From: JAJCZZ01 sp964569085
Lineage (GTDB): Bacteria > Gemmatimonadota > Gemmatimonadetes > Longimicrobiales > Gaopeijiaceae
Assembly: GCA_964569085.1 (NCBI GenBank)
Contig: CAZMTA010000013.1
Coordinates: 1-64,000 of the forward strand
Reading direction: 5' to 3'
Length of the DNA stretch: 64,000 nucleotides
Below are positions 39,271 through 47,423 of the stretch, piece by piece. Below the pieces are notes generated by a model. That model had not been told where the DNA came from. It saw only the letters and a program-made list of their open reading frames with translations, and made no database searches. Positions within the stretch are counted from its first letter, which is position 1, and each line of letters starts with the position of its first letter. Position numbers and translations under genes: made by a program.

Positions 39271-42200
39271 TTAGAAGCTGACGCGCAGAGCCACGGAGAA
39301 CGTGGCCGGCGGCGGAATGTGTTCGCTGATGGACGTCACCAGGAAGTCCCCGGTGCTCACGCCGTCACGGCTGATGGGGTTGTTGTCGCTGTTGCCCCCC
39401 ATCTCCGGGTCGTAGTGCGTCCAGTCGTCGTTGGTCCAGCGCCAGATGTTCCGACCCGAGAAGGTCAGGTTGGCGCCCCCGCTGGCGGGGATCAGGCTCG
39501 CCGGAAGCGGAACCTGGACGGTGACCTCGCGGATCTTGAAGAAGTCCGCGGACTCCGCCCAGAACTCGCTCTCCACCAGGTTCGGGTTGCAGCGCGCCCG
39601 CTGCATCGCGGTGAGCGCCCCGTAGTTGGGGGAGTTGGACGGGGTCATCGGGCCGTTCTGGGTGTTGGTCCCGGCGATGGCGTACTCGGCGTAGCAGCCG
39701 GGCCAGATGACGGAGCGCCCGAGGGCGTTGCTCGCCACACCGACCGTGACGTAGTGGCCGCCCTGGTACTCACCGCGGGCGGAGACCAGCACGTTCCCGG
39801 GGAGGGTGATGCTGGTGTTCACGCCGAAGATCGTGGTGGGCGCGTTGGGCCCGTAGATCTGGTCGTCCTCGATGATCGGGTCGGCGATGGCGTCGGGGTT
39901 CATGACCTTCTCGCCCCGGATCACCGGCACGGGCTGGCCGTCGATGATCCAGCCGTTGCCGCCCACGGCGAGCTCGCCGATCTCGTCCGGCAGGCCGGCC
40001 TCGCTGTCGTTGGTGCTGAGGCTGAAGCCCAGGTCCCAGTTCCAGGTGTCGCCCTGGATCAGGGTGGCCAGCGTCGAGATCTCGAAGCCCTTGTTCTTGA
40101 TCTCACCCACGTTCTCGAGCTGCGAGTTGCCGCCGTTCACGTCCACGAAGCCCGTGGAAGGGGGCTGCGGCACGGAGAAGAGGGCGTCCGTGGTCTTCTG
40201 GTTGTAGTACGTGAAGTCCAGCGACAGGCGGTTGTCCCAGAAGGATCCGTCGAAGCCGAGCTCGTACTCGGTGGTGCGCTCGGGGCCCAGGTTCGGGTTG
40301 CCCAGCACGCGCGGGAAGAAGGCGGGCACGCCGCCCCAGCCCACGCCGTCGTAGGTCTGCACGGCGTCGAAGGCGCCCGGCGCGCGGCCGGACTCACCCC
40401 AGGCGGCACGGAGCTTCACCTGGCCCATGCCGTCGCTCCAGAAGTCCTCGTCGGAGATGACCCAGGACCCGGAGACCTTCGGGTAGAACTCGAGCCCGAA
40501 GTCCTCACCGAAGGCCGAGTTTCCGTCCACCCGGAAGCCGGCGGTGAGGAAGTACTTGTCGCTGAAGTCCAGGACGTTCTGGACGAAGAAGCCGGCGTTG
40601 ACCACCCGCTCCCGCACCTCGAAGCCCAGCTTGGTCCCCGCGGTGGTCACCGTGGGGGCACCGGGCCCGGGGAAGTCCTCACCGTAGGCCACGGTCTGCT
40701 GCGTCTCGGAGGTCACGCTCTGACCACCGAAGGAGAGCGCCGTGCCGATGGAGCCGGTGAGGTCGTAGTTGAACGTACCGACGTAGTCGAACGTCAGCGT
40801 CTCGAACTCGCTGCGGCCGTCGGCCAGGATCCCGTCGGGAGCCAGCGCGAAGCCGAAGGGGCGGAGGTTCCGATTGTCCTGCTCCGCCAGGTCGTACCCG
40901 ATGCTCAGGCGGTTCGTGAAGTTGGAGAGCGGCGTCCACGTCGCCGTACCACCGGTCACCAGGTGGTCGATCTGCGTGCTGATCGTCTGGTTGAGGAGCG
41001 GATCGATGGCCGCCCGCGACTCGTCGCCCTGGTAGTTCGCGTCACGCCGGAAGACGTTCAGCGTCAGCCCGTGGGCGTTGTTCCCCGCCGCCGTGTTGTA
41101 GAACTCGTCGTTGGTGTAGGACGTGTTCCACTGGAGCTGCAGGTTCTCCAGGGGGGTGAAGGTGAAGTTCCCCCGGACCGTCGCCGTCTTCTGCACGTCG
41201 TTGGGGAGGACGCCCTCGTCGTCGGCGTACGACCCCGACACGAAGTACTGGAGGCCCTCGCCGCCGCCGGACACCGACAGGTTGTACTTCTGCTGGTAGG
41301 CGTCGCGCAGCCACGGATCGATGAAGATGAAGTCCGAGGAACCGCCGGCCGAGGTCTCGCTGGGCTCGGAGGACGGACGCAGGGACGGGTCCACGCCGAA
41401 CTTCTGAAGGCGCTGGAAGCCCTGGGTCACCGACGCGTTCCACCGGGCCTGACCCTGGTGGCCGCGCTTGGTGAAGATCTGGATCACGCCGGCCGCGGCC
41501 TCGGTGCCGTACAGCGTGGTGGCCGCGGCGCCCTTGATGACCTCGATGCGGGCGATGTCGTCGGGGTTGATGTTGTTCAGCGGGCTCGCCACGTCGTTGC
41601 CGCTCCGGCCGGGGTACCCGGTGGGCGGCACGTTCTTGTGGAACGCGTCGGAGCGCATCCGCACCCCGTCGACGTAGATGAGCGGCTGGTTGGACATGGC
41701 CACCGACACGTTGCCGCGGAGGCGGATCTTGGCGCCGCCGCCGGCGTTGCCGGAGGTCTGCATGACCGTCATGCCGGGGACACGCCCCTGGAGGAGACCG
41801 TCCACGTTGGTGGGGTTCTCCGGGAGGTCCGCCACGTCGAGCTGGGCGATGGTGTTGCCCACCTCACGGCGCCGGGCGGCGCCGGCGGTGCCGGTCACGA
41901 CGATCTCGTCGAGCCCCAGCGCCTCGCTCTCCAGGGCGAAATCCTGGGTGAGGGTCTGTCCGCCCGTCACCTCGATCTGGACGTCCTGGGTCCCGTACCC
42001 GAGGCGCTCCGCGCGCAGGGTGTAGGAACCGGCCGGGACGTTCACGACCAGGTAGCGGCCATTGGAGTTGGTGAGGGTGCCGAGCCCGGTGCCCACCAGG
42101 TAGACCTGCACCGAGGGCATGATGGCGCCGGACTGGGCGTCTGTCACGTTCCCGGTGATGGTGCCGGTCTGCTGGGTGAGGGCCGGGGTCGCGGCCACGA

Positions 42201-42288
42201 GAGATCCGGCGACGAGGGCGACGGCCGTGAGGGCCGTGCGCCATCGAGGCGGCCTTGCTCGGCCGCGTCGGGCCAGTAGCTGATTCAT
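39271..42288 (-). CDS. SusC/RagA-family TonB-linked outer membrane protein
   Basis: A 1005-residue TonB-dependent transporter. A signal peptide (VALVAGSLVAATPALTQQ) is followed by a carboxypeptidase-like beta-sandwich (TGTITGNVTDAQSGAIMPSVQVYLVGTGLGT), the plug with IEVIKGAAATTLYGTEAAAGVIQIFTKRG, and a 22-strand-type barrel ending in FSVALRVSF. The ATG 42288 has a very good GAGGAGG site about 8 bases before it. It imports a substrate captured by SusD, using TonB energy. Probably expressed with the two lipoprotein genes upstream. Confidence 0.95.
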   Translation of the reverse strand: MNQLLARRGRARPPRWRTALTAVALVAGSLVAATPALTQQTGTITGNVTDAQSGAIMPSVQVYLVGTGLGTLTNSNGRYLVVNVPAGSYTLRAERLGYGTQDVQIEVTGGQTLTQDFALESEALGLDEIVVTGTAGAARRREVGNTIAQLDVADLPENPTNVDGLLQGRVPGMTVMQTSGNAGGGAKIRLRGNVSVAMSNQPLIYVDGVRMRSDAFHKNVPPTGYPGRSGNDVASPLNNINPDDIARIEVIKGAAATTLYGTEAAAGVIQIFTKRGHQGQARWNASVTQGFQRLQKFGVDPSLRPSSEPSETSAGGSSDFIFIDPWLRDAYQQKYNLSVSGGGEGLQYFVSGSYADDEGVLPNDVQKTATVRGNFTFTPLENLQLQWNTSYTNDEFYNTAAGNNAHGLTLNVFRRDANYQGDESRAAIDPLLNQTISTQIDHLVTGGTATWTPLSNFTNRLSIGYDLAEQDNRNLRPFGFALAPDGILADGRSEFETLTFDYVGTFNYDLTGSIGTALSFGGQSVTSETQQTVAYGEDFPGPGAPTVTTAGTKLGFEVRERVVNAGFFVQNVLDFSDKYFLTAGFRVDGNSAFGEDFGLEFYPKVSGSWVISDEDFWSDGMGQVKLRAAWGESGRAPGAFDAVQTYDGVGWGGVPAFFPRVLGNPNLGPERTTEYELGFDGSFWDNRLSLDFTYYNQKTTDALFSVPQPPSTGFVDVNGGNSQLENVGEIKNKGFEISTLATLIQGDTWNWDLGFSLSTNDSEAGLPDEIGELAVGGNGWIIDGQPVPVIRGEKVMNPDAIADPIIEDDQIYGPNAPTTIFGVNTSITLPGNVLVSARGEYQGGHYVTVGVASNALGRSVIWPGCYAEYAIAGTNTQNGPMTPSNSPNYGALTAMQRARCNPNLVESEFWAESADFFKIREVTVQVPLPASLIPASGGANLTFSGRNIWRWTNDDWTHYDPEMGGNSDNNPISRDGVSTGDFLVTSISEHIPPPATFSVALRVSF

Positions 42289-42447
42289 CGGTTGCTTCCT
42301 CCTCTGGGGTTTTGCCGGGCGTCCACCGGCTGTCGAGCCGGCCTTCGGCCGGTTCGGACGGGCAGGACCCCGGCGGCGTACGACGGGTGTCCACGCGAGT
42401 ACGACGAAGACTGGGGTGGCGGTCTCCTCCTTTTCACGGGTTCGCGA
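42289..42447 (-). other. Leader region of susC
   Basis: The 159 bases before susC contain the GGAGG ribosome site and a hairpin of CCGGCC/GGCCGG (42338-42343 and 42347-42352) with a 3-base loop. I see no TANNNT -10 box, which favours transcription from further upstream, with the hairpin as a possible control of susC level. Confidence 0.4.
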
Positions 42448-42861
42448 TCAGGGTGTAACGGAGACGGTGACGTCGGCCATAGTAGTTCCTTCGACACCGT
42501 CCTGCACCCTTCCGGTGACTCGATATTCTCCCGATTCTGAATATTTATGCGCCAAGCGCCCGCCGGCCGACTGGGATCCGACGAAGGCGACCGAGTCCGC
42601 GGTCCCGTCGCCGTACTCCACCACCAGCCCCAGGAGGCTGCGGCCGCGGGCGTCGTACTGGATCACGAGGCTGTCGGCGAGGGGTACCGAGGCGGGGGCG
42701 TCCAGCTCGAGGCTCAGCTCGCTCCCGATCTCCAGGGAGGAGCTGGAGCACGCGGCCGTCCCGGCCACGGCCAACGCCGCCGCGGCCACCAGGGCCATGC
42801 GTCCGGCGCGGGTGGGCCGAGGGGACGAGGGTCGTTCGGCGGATAAGCTCATCGCGGTCAT
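42448..42861 (-). CDS. Small lipoprotein with a PKD-like domain
   Basis: A 137-residue lipoprotein. The signal MALVAAAALAVAGTAACSSSS ends at a lipobox Cys, and the mature part is one immunoglobulin-like/PKD-like sandwich (YDARGRSLLGLVVEYGDGTAD, LAHKYSESGEYRVTGRVQDG). Start taken at ATG 42861 (MTAMSLSAERP); ATG 42852 is an alternative. The last third uses A/T-ending codons (CAT AAA TAT TCA GAA) unlike its neighbours. It lies between susC and another lipoprotein on the same strand, so it may be a surface accessory protein of the SusCD system. Confidence 0.7.
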   Translation of the reverse strand: MTAMSLSAERPSSPRPTRAGRMALVAAAALAVAGTAACSSSSLEIGSELSLELDAPASVPLADSLVIQYDARGRSLLGLVVEYGDGTADSVAFVGSQSAGGRLAHKYSESGEYRVTGRVQDGVEGTTMADVTVSVTP

Positions 42862-42902
42862 CCTATGGGCGGACGTCCGTAGCGGCAAAGGCACGGACCG
42901 CC

Positions 42903-43391
42903 TCATGGGACGGGGATCCGGAAGACGGGGCCCACCGGGCTCTCCACGGGACCGCCGCCGCCGGGGATGGTCCCTCCCCCCGACTCCTTGGAGAGCTGCT
43001 GGACGACGAAGGCCGCGACGATGGCCCCGGCCAGCGCCGCCACCCCGAGGGTCCGGCCCCGATCCAGCTCGCGGAGCTCGAGCTCCACGAAGGCCGACTC
43101 GGGGATCCGCACCCGCTGGTTGATGGTCTGGAACTCGATGCCACGGAGCTCGCTCTGGACGGGCACCTCCAGGAGGAGGGCTCCGTCGGGCTTCTCCACC
43201 ACGGTGCCCTCCACCACGCGGCCGTCCCGCTGGAGGAGCGCGTCGAGGGAATCGGCCCAGGCGCTGTTGACCCGCGCGCGGACCCGCTCGCCCGGGGACA
43301 CCCGGTCGAAGGACGTGGGCTGGAAGGTCTGGCAGCCCGCGACTCCCAGCAGGAAGAGGGGTACGAACGCTCGGACGAAGGCTGACTTCAT
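42903..43391 (-). CDS. Hypothetical lipoprotein with C-terminal hydrophobic segment
   Basis: A 162-residue protein; ATG 43391 has GGAG 7 bases upstream and a lipoprotein signal (FVPLFLLGVAGCQTFQP). The middle is beta-rich (VEGTVVEKPDGALLLEVPVQ, the pattern of a small SH3/Lsm-like barrel). A hydrophobic stretch (LGVAALAGAIVAAFVVQQL) lies near the C-terminus, then a glycine/proline tail. No family recognised. It is the first gene of the minus-strand run leading to susCD, divergent from the monooxygenase gene. Confidence 0.65.
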   Translation of the reverse strand: MKSAFVRAFVPLFLLGVAGCQTFQPTSFDRVSPGERVRARVNSAWADSLDALLQRDGRVVEGTVVEKPDGALLLEVPVQSELRGIEFQTINQRVRIPESAFVELELRELDRGRTLGVAALAGAIVAAFVVQQLSKESGGGTIPGGGGPVESPVGPVFRIPVP

Positions 43392-43690
43392 GGACGCTCC
43401 GGTGGAGACGGTGCGCGCCCGGGAGCTGGTGTCCCTGGCGCGGAGAGGTTCCCGATCCCGCAACAACACATGCGCGGGCGATCGCGAAATCTTTCACCGC
43501 GCTCCTCCCGAGCGCCAGCGGATCCGTCCATCGTTCCTCCACACCTCCTCGCGTCCACACGTGAAGTGGGACGCCCGCGTGGGCGGAACGGTTGCCACGG
43601 GGTATGGAAGGAAGAGGGCGGCACCCGTATTCTGACGGGGGCGACGACCGGAGCGGGGAGGACCATGTCGGGGCGTACGGAGGGCGAGCG
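43392..43690. other. Divergent intergenic region with a plus-strand -10 box
   Basis: 299 bases between divergent genes. TATTCT at 43628-43633 is a good -10 element for the monooxygenase gene starting at 43691, leaving a leader of about 50 bases with GGAGGG at 43679. An 8-base palindrome GCGATCGC is present near 43480. I see no open frame worth calling. Confidence 0.45.
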
Positions 43691-45406
43691 ATGAAGGATT
43701 CGGTGGGGAGGGTCGTGGGCGCGCTCGCCCTGGCCGGGGTCGCGACCGTCCTGGTCGGCGCCGGGAGGGTCCCCGTCCCCGCGTCCGCCACGGCCCCGCC
43801 CACCTGGGCCGACGTCGCGCGCATCCTGCGCGCCCGGTGCGGGGACTGCCACTACGACGGCGGCTCGGGCCCCTTCTCCCTCATGACCTTCCAGGAGGCC
43901 GCGCCCCGGGCCGAGCGGGTGGCGCGGGCGGTGGCCGCGCGGCACATGCCGCCCTGGCTGCCCGACTCGGACGGGCGGACCTTCGAGGGCGCGCGGATCC
44001 TGTCCGGGGAGGAGATCGGCGTGCTGCGGGACTGGGCGGAGGCCGGCGCCCCCGCCGGCGACCTCGCGTCGGTGCCACCGCCGCCGGAGCCCCCGTCCTC
44101 GACGTGGCCGCTGGGCCCGCCCGACCTGGTGGTGGAGATCCCGGCCTTCACCGTCCCGCCCGACGGCCAGGACATCTACCGGAACCTGGTCGTGCCCGTC
44201 CCGGTGGACGAGGACCGCTGGGTGCGGGCCGTGGACTTCCGTCCCGGCGATCCCCGGGTGGTCCACCACGCCCGCATGATGGTGGACCACGGCCCCTCCT
44301 CCCGGGAACGGGATCTGGAGGAGCCGGGGCCGGGCTTCGACGGGATGGACCTGTCCACCGACGCGGCGAACCCGCCGGGCCACTTCGTGGGGTGGACGCC
44401 GGGGAAGGGGCTGCTGGAGCCGCTGGAGGGGATGGCCTGGCGCCTCACGCCCGACACGGACCTCGTCCCCCAGCTCCACCTGCGCCCCACCGGAAGGGAG
44501 GAGACGGTGCGCGGGAAGGTCGGCCTCTACTTCGCCGACGAGCCTCCCACGCTGCACCCGGCGGTGGTGATCCTCTCCTCCTTCATGATCGACATCCCCC
44601 CGGGAGAGGACGACTACCGGGTCTCCAACGCCTTCACGCTGCCGGTCCCGGTCGAGGTCCTCTCCGTGTATCCCCACGCCCACTACCTGGGGAAGGAGAT
44701 GACGGTCACGGCCGTCCGCCCCGGGGGCGGGGAGGTCGAGCTCCTCCACATCCCCGACTGGGACTTCGACTGGCAGGACGAGTACCGCTTCCGTCGGCCC
44801 GTCTCCCTGCCCGCCGGGACGACCCTCGTCATGGAGTACTCCTACGACAACTCGGCGGCCAACCCGGACAACCCCTTCGACCCGCCCCGCCGCATCGTCT
44901 ACGGCTCCAACTCCACGGACGAGATGGCGGACCTGATCCTCCAGGTCCTCCCGCGCAGCGAGCAGGACCGGGACGTCCTGCTCCAGGCGCAGGCGCGGCA
45001 GCACGACGCCGAGGACATGGCGTACATGGCGACCATGGAGCTGCGCCGCGGCGAGGCGGCGCTGGAGGAAGGGCGGCACCGGGACGCCGTCGCCCACTTC
45101 CAGGAGGCGCTCCAGTACCGGAGCGACAGCGTGGGCAGCCTGGTGGGGCTGGCCCGGGCCTTCCTGGGTCTCGGCGACGGCACGTCCGCCCGCTTCATCG
45201 CGGAGCGGGCCGTCCAGGTCACCGGCCGGGGCCACCCGGAGGCGCTGGCCACCCTGGCCGAGGTCCACGCCCACCTGGGCGCCCGGGACGCGGCGGTGGA
45301 CGTCGCCGAGGAGGCCCTGGCGCTGGCCCGGGCGCGAGACCAGGACGAGCTGGTCCGGACGCTCCGCGACCAGCTCCGTCGGTACCGGGAGGGAGGCGGG
45401 AGCTGA
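43691..45406 (+). CDS. Exported copper type II monooxygenase-like protein with heme and TPR domains
   Basis: A 571-residue protein with a signal sequence (VGALALAGVATVLVGAG). First comes a cytochrome-like segment with Cys50-x-x-Cys53-His54 (CGDCH) and MPPWLPD. The middle part resembles the copper type II, ascorbate-dependent (PHM-like) monooxygenase fold: paired histidines in VVHHARMMVDHG and VYPHAHYLGKEM are candidate copper ligands. From about residue 450, TPR-like repeats (GEAALEEGRHRDAVAHFQEALQ) end the protein. The heme part could replace ascorbate as electron donor. Substrate unknown. ATG 43691 follows GGAGGG. Confidence 0.78.
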   Translation: MKDSVGRVVGALALAGVATVLVGAGRVPVPASATAPPTWADVARILRARCGDCHYDGGSGPFSLMTFQEAAPRAERVARAVAARHMPPWLPDSDGRTFEGARILSGEEIGVLRDWAEAGAPAGDLASVPPPPEPPSSTWPLGPPDLVVEIPAFTVPPDGQDIYRNLVVPVPVDEDRWVRAVDFRPGDPRVVHHARMMVDHGPSSRERDLEEPGPGFDGMDLSTDAANPPGHFVGWTPGKGLLEPLEGMAWRLTPDTDLVPQLHLRPTGREETVRGKVGLYFADEPPTLHPAVVILSSFMIDIPPGEDDYRVSNAFTLPVPVEVLSVYPHAHYLGKEMTVTAVRPGGGEVELLHIPDWDFDWQDEYRFRRPVSLPAGTTLVMEYSYDNSAANPDNPFDPPRRIVYGSNSTDEMADLILQVLPRSEQDRDVLLQAQARQHDAEDMAYMATMELRRGEAALEEGRHRDAVAHFQEALQYRSDSVGSLVGLARAFLGLGDGTSARFIAERAVQVTGRGHPEALATLAEVHAHLGARDAAVDVAEEALALARARDQDELVRTLRDQLRRYREGGGS

Positions 45407-45502
45407 GCGGCCCTCCCTGGCCCGCGACGGGCCGGGGCCGCACAATGGTCCCCCCCCACGGCCCGCCCGCGGGCCCACCGACCCTCTCGCCCGGAGCACC
45501 CC

Positions 45503-46330
45503 ATGCACCCAAGGCGCCCGATCCGCTCCCGCACCGCCGGGCTCGTGGCCGTCTTCACCCTGGCCGCCGCCTCCCTCCTCCCCCTCGCCGCCTCCGCCCA
45601 GGAGCTGCCCTCCGTCTTCCTGGAGGAGCTCACCTGGACCGAGGTGCGGGACGCGCTGGAGGCCGGGCGGACCACCGTCATCGTCCCCACCGCCGGGACG
45701 GAGCAGAACGGCCCCCACATGGTGCTCGGGAAGCACCGCTTCATCATCGAGCACGCCTCGGAGCGCATCGCGAAGGTGCTGGGGGACGCGCTCGTCGCGC
45801 CCACCATGACCTACGTCCCCGAGGGTGAGGTGGACCCGCCCTCGGGCCACATGCGGATGCCCGGCACGATCACCCTCCCCAACGAGCACTTCGAGAAGGT
45901 GCTGGAGTACGCCGCCCGCAGCCTGGCGGCCCACGGGTTCACCGACATCGTCTTCATGGGCGACTCCGGCGGGAACCAGCGGGGCATGAGCAACGTGGCC
46001 GACATGCTCAACGCCGAGTGGGGCGAGGGCGGCTCCCGGGTCCACTTCGTGGGCGACTACTACTCGAACAACGGCTTCCGCGACTACGTCACCGCCCAGG
46101 GGATCTCCGAGGAGGACCAGGGCGGCCACGCCGGCGTCATCGACACGTCCCAGCTCCTGTACGTGGACTCGGACCAGATCCGCGTCGGCGAGCTCGCGCC
46201 CCGGGGCGGCTTCGAGGGAAGCGGGGTCTCGGGCGATCCCACGCAGGCCTCCATCCAGCTCGGGTACGTGGGCATGCAGATGAAGGTGGACACCGCCGTC
46301 CGCCAGATCCGGGAGCTGCGGGGAAGCTGA
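45503..46330 (+). CDS. Exported creatininase-family protein, first copy
   Basis: A 275-residue protein of the creatininase fold with a signal peptide (FTLAAASLLPLAASAQ), unusual for a family that is mostly cytosolic. The canonical metal motif TEQHGPHLPLxTD appears as TEQNGPHMVLGKHR: Glu67 and His72 stay, but the key His is Asn69 and the Asp is replaced by His78. The later NGHGGN motif is GDSGGN, so another His is lost. Either a different metal site or a non-hydrolytic role is likely. The protein can be aligned over its length with the gene that follows. A stem-loop lies after its stop. Confidence 0.8.
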   Translation: MHPRRPIRSRTAGLVAVFTLAAASLLPLAASAQELPSVFLEELTWTEVRDALEAGRTTVIVPTAGTEQNGPHMVLGKHRFIIEHASERIAKVLGDALVAPTMTYVPEGEVDPPSGHMRMPGTITLPNEHFEKVLEYAARSLAAHGFTDIVFMGDSGGNQRGMSNVADMLNAEWGEGGSRVHFVGDYYSNNGFRDYVTAQGISEEDQGGHAGVIDTSQLLYVDSDQIRVGELAPRGGFEGSGVSGDPTQASIQLGYVGMQMKVDTAVRQIRELRGS

Positions 46331-46340
46331 GGGTCGAGCG

Positions 46341-46381
46341 TCCGAGGGGGTCGGCGGCTTCAACGCTTCCGCCCCCTCGGA
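46341..46381 (+). terminator. Hairpin between the two creatininase-like genes
   Basis: CCGAGGGGG (from 46342) pairs with CCCCCTCGG (to 46380), with further CGG/CCG pairing inside. No T-run follows. It separates the two paralogues and may end the first transcript. Confidence 0.5.
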
Positions 46382-46448
46382 TGTCCTCGAAGGTTGGCCG
46401 CGGGATCAGCGTCACGGTTCCGGCTGGCCGTACGGGGACGGGGAGGCG

Positions 46449-46454
46449 TATCAT
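46449..46454 (+). promoter_or_regulatory. Candidate -10 box before the second creatininase-like gene
   Basis: TATCAT, 47 bases before the ATG at 46502, with a poor -35-like TGGCCG 18 bases upstream (46425-46430). Confidence 0.3.
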
Positions 46455-46501
46455 GCGCCTCCCCGAACCGCCCGGATCCGAAGACACCACCGAGCCTGCC
46501 C

Positions 46502-47422
46502 ATGCCATCCATTCTCCGCGGCGCCGCCGCCCTCGTCGTGACCGGCGCCCTCCTTCTCCCGGCGTCCCTGTCGGGTCAGCAGCGGGAGCCCACCCCCGAG
46601 GAGCGCGCCCGCTACATGGCGGAGATGGAGCGCCAGTACCAGGCCGACATGGCCCGGGAGCGGCCCATCGAGGCGCTGAACTCGGTCTGGATCGAGGAGC
46701 TCACCTGGATGGAGGTCCGCGACCTCCTCCGGGAGGGCACGACCACGGCCATCATCCCCACCGGCGGGGTCGAGCCCAACGGCCCGTGGGTGGCCACCGG
46801 CAAGCACAACTACGTGCTCGAGAGCGCCTGCGACATGCTGGCCCGGGAGCTGGGCGACGCGCTCTGCGCGCCCATCGTGAAGCTCGTTCCCGAGGGCGAC
46901 ATCGATCCGCCCTCCGGTCACATGCGCTATCCCGGGACCATCAGCGTGCGTCCCGAGACCTTCCAGGCCATCCTGACCGACGTGGCCGGCAGCCTGAGGG
47001 CCCACGGCTTCACCGACATCGTCTTCATCGGGGACTCGGGCGGGAACCAGCGTCACCAGGAGGCGGTGGCCGCGCGCCTGAACGCCGAGTGGGACGACGC
47101 CACGGCCCACCACGTCGGGGAGTTCTACAACTACGCCGAGGTCGAGCGGTACATGGAGGAGGAGCTGGGCTTCGTCCAGCCGGTGGACGACGGGCTCCAC
47201 GACAACTTCTACATCACCTCCATCATGATGGTCACCGACCCCACCGTGGTCCGGTACGAGCAGCGGGTGGCCGCGGGGGAGACGCTCATCAACGGCGTGG
47301 ACATCCACCCCAAGGAGCGGGCCATCGAGGTGGGCAGGAAGCTCCTCGAGTACCGCATCGAGCACACCGCGCGGGCCATCCGCGAGTCCATGGCGCGCGC
47401 TCAAGCAGCCCAAGGAAGCTGA
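46502..47422 (+). CDS. Exported creatininase-family protein, second copy
   Basis: A 306-residue paralogue of the preceding protein, with signal peptide (AAALVVTGALLLPASLSGQ) and an extra helical stretch (EERARYMAEMERQYQADMARERP, residues 33-55). The metal motif is VEPNGPWVATGKHN: Glu91 and His102 remain, Asn93 stands for the canonical His, and even the GPH histidine is Trp96. GDSGGN replaces NGHGGN, as in the first copy. The shared, non-canonical site indicates a separate exported subfamily. The next gene starts 1 base after the stop codon, so the pair with the DUF1592 gene is probably co-transcribed. Confidence 0.8.
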   Translation: MPSILRGAAALVVTGALLLPASLSGQQREPTPEERARYMAEMERQYQADMARERPIEALNSVWIEELTWMEVRDLLREGTTTAIIPTGGVEPNGPWVATGKHNYVLESACDMLARELGDALCAPIVKLVPEGDIDPPSGHMRYPGTISVRPETFQAILTDVAGSLRAHGFTDIVFIGDSGGNQRHQEAVAARLNAEWDDATAHHVGEFYNYAEVERYMEEELGFVQPVDDGLHDNFYITSIMMVTDPTVVRYEQRVAAGETLINGVDIHPKERAIEVGRKLLEYRIEHTARAIRESMARAQAAQGS

Positions 47423-47423
47423 C

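Noticed and set aside
37930..42279. A 1449-codon open frame on the plus strand
   Set aside because: It is exactly antisense to SusC and SusD and its translation is low-complexity Val/Gly/Arg/Leu. It is an effect of the GC-rich codon bias of the true genes.
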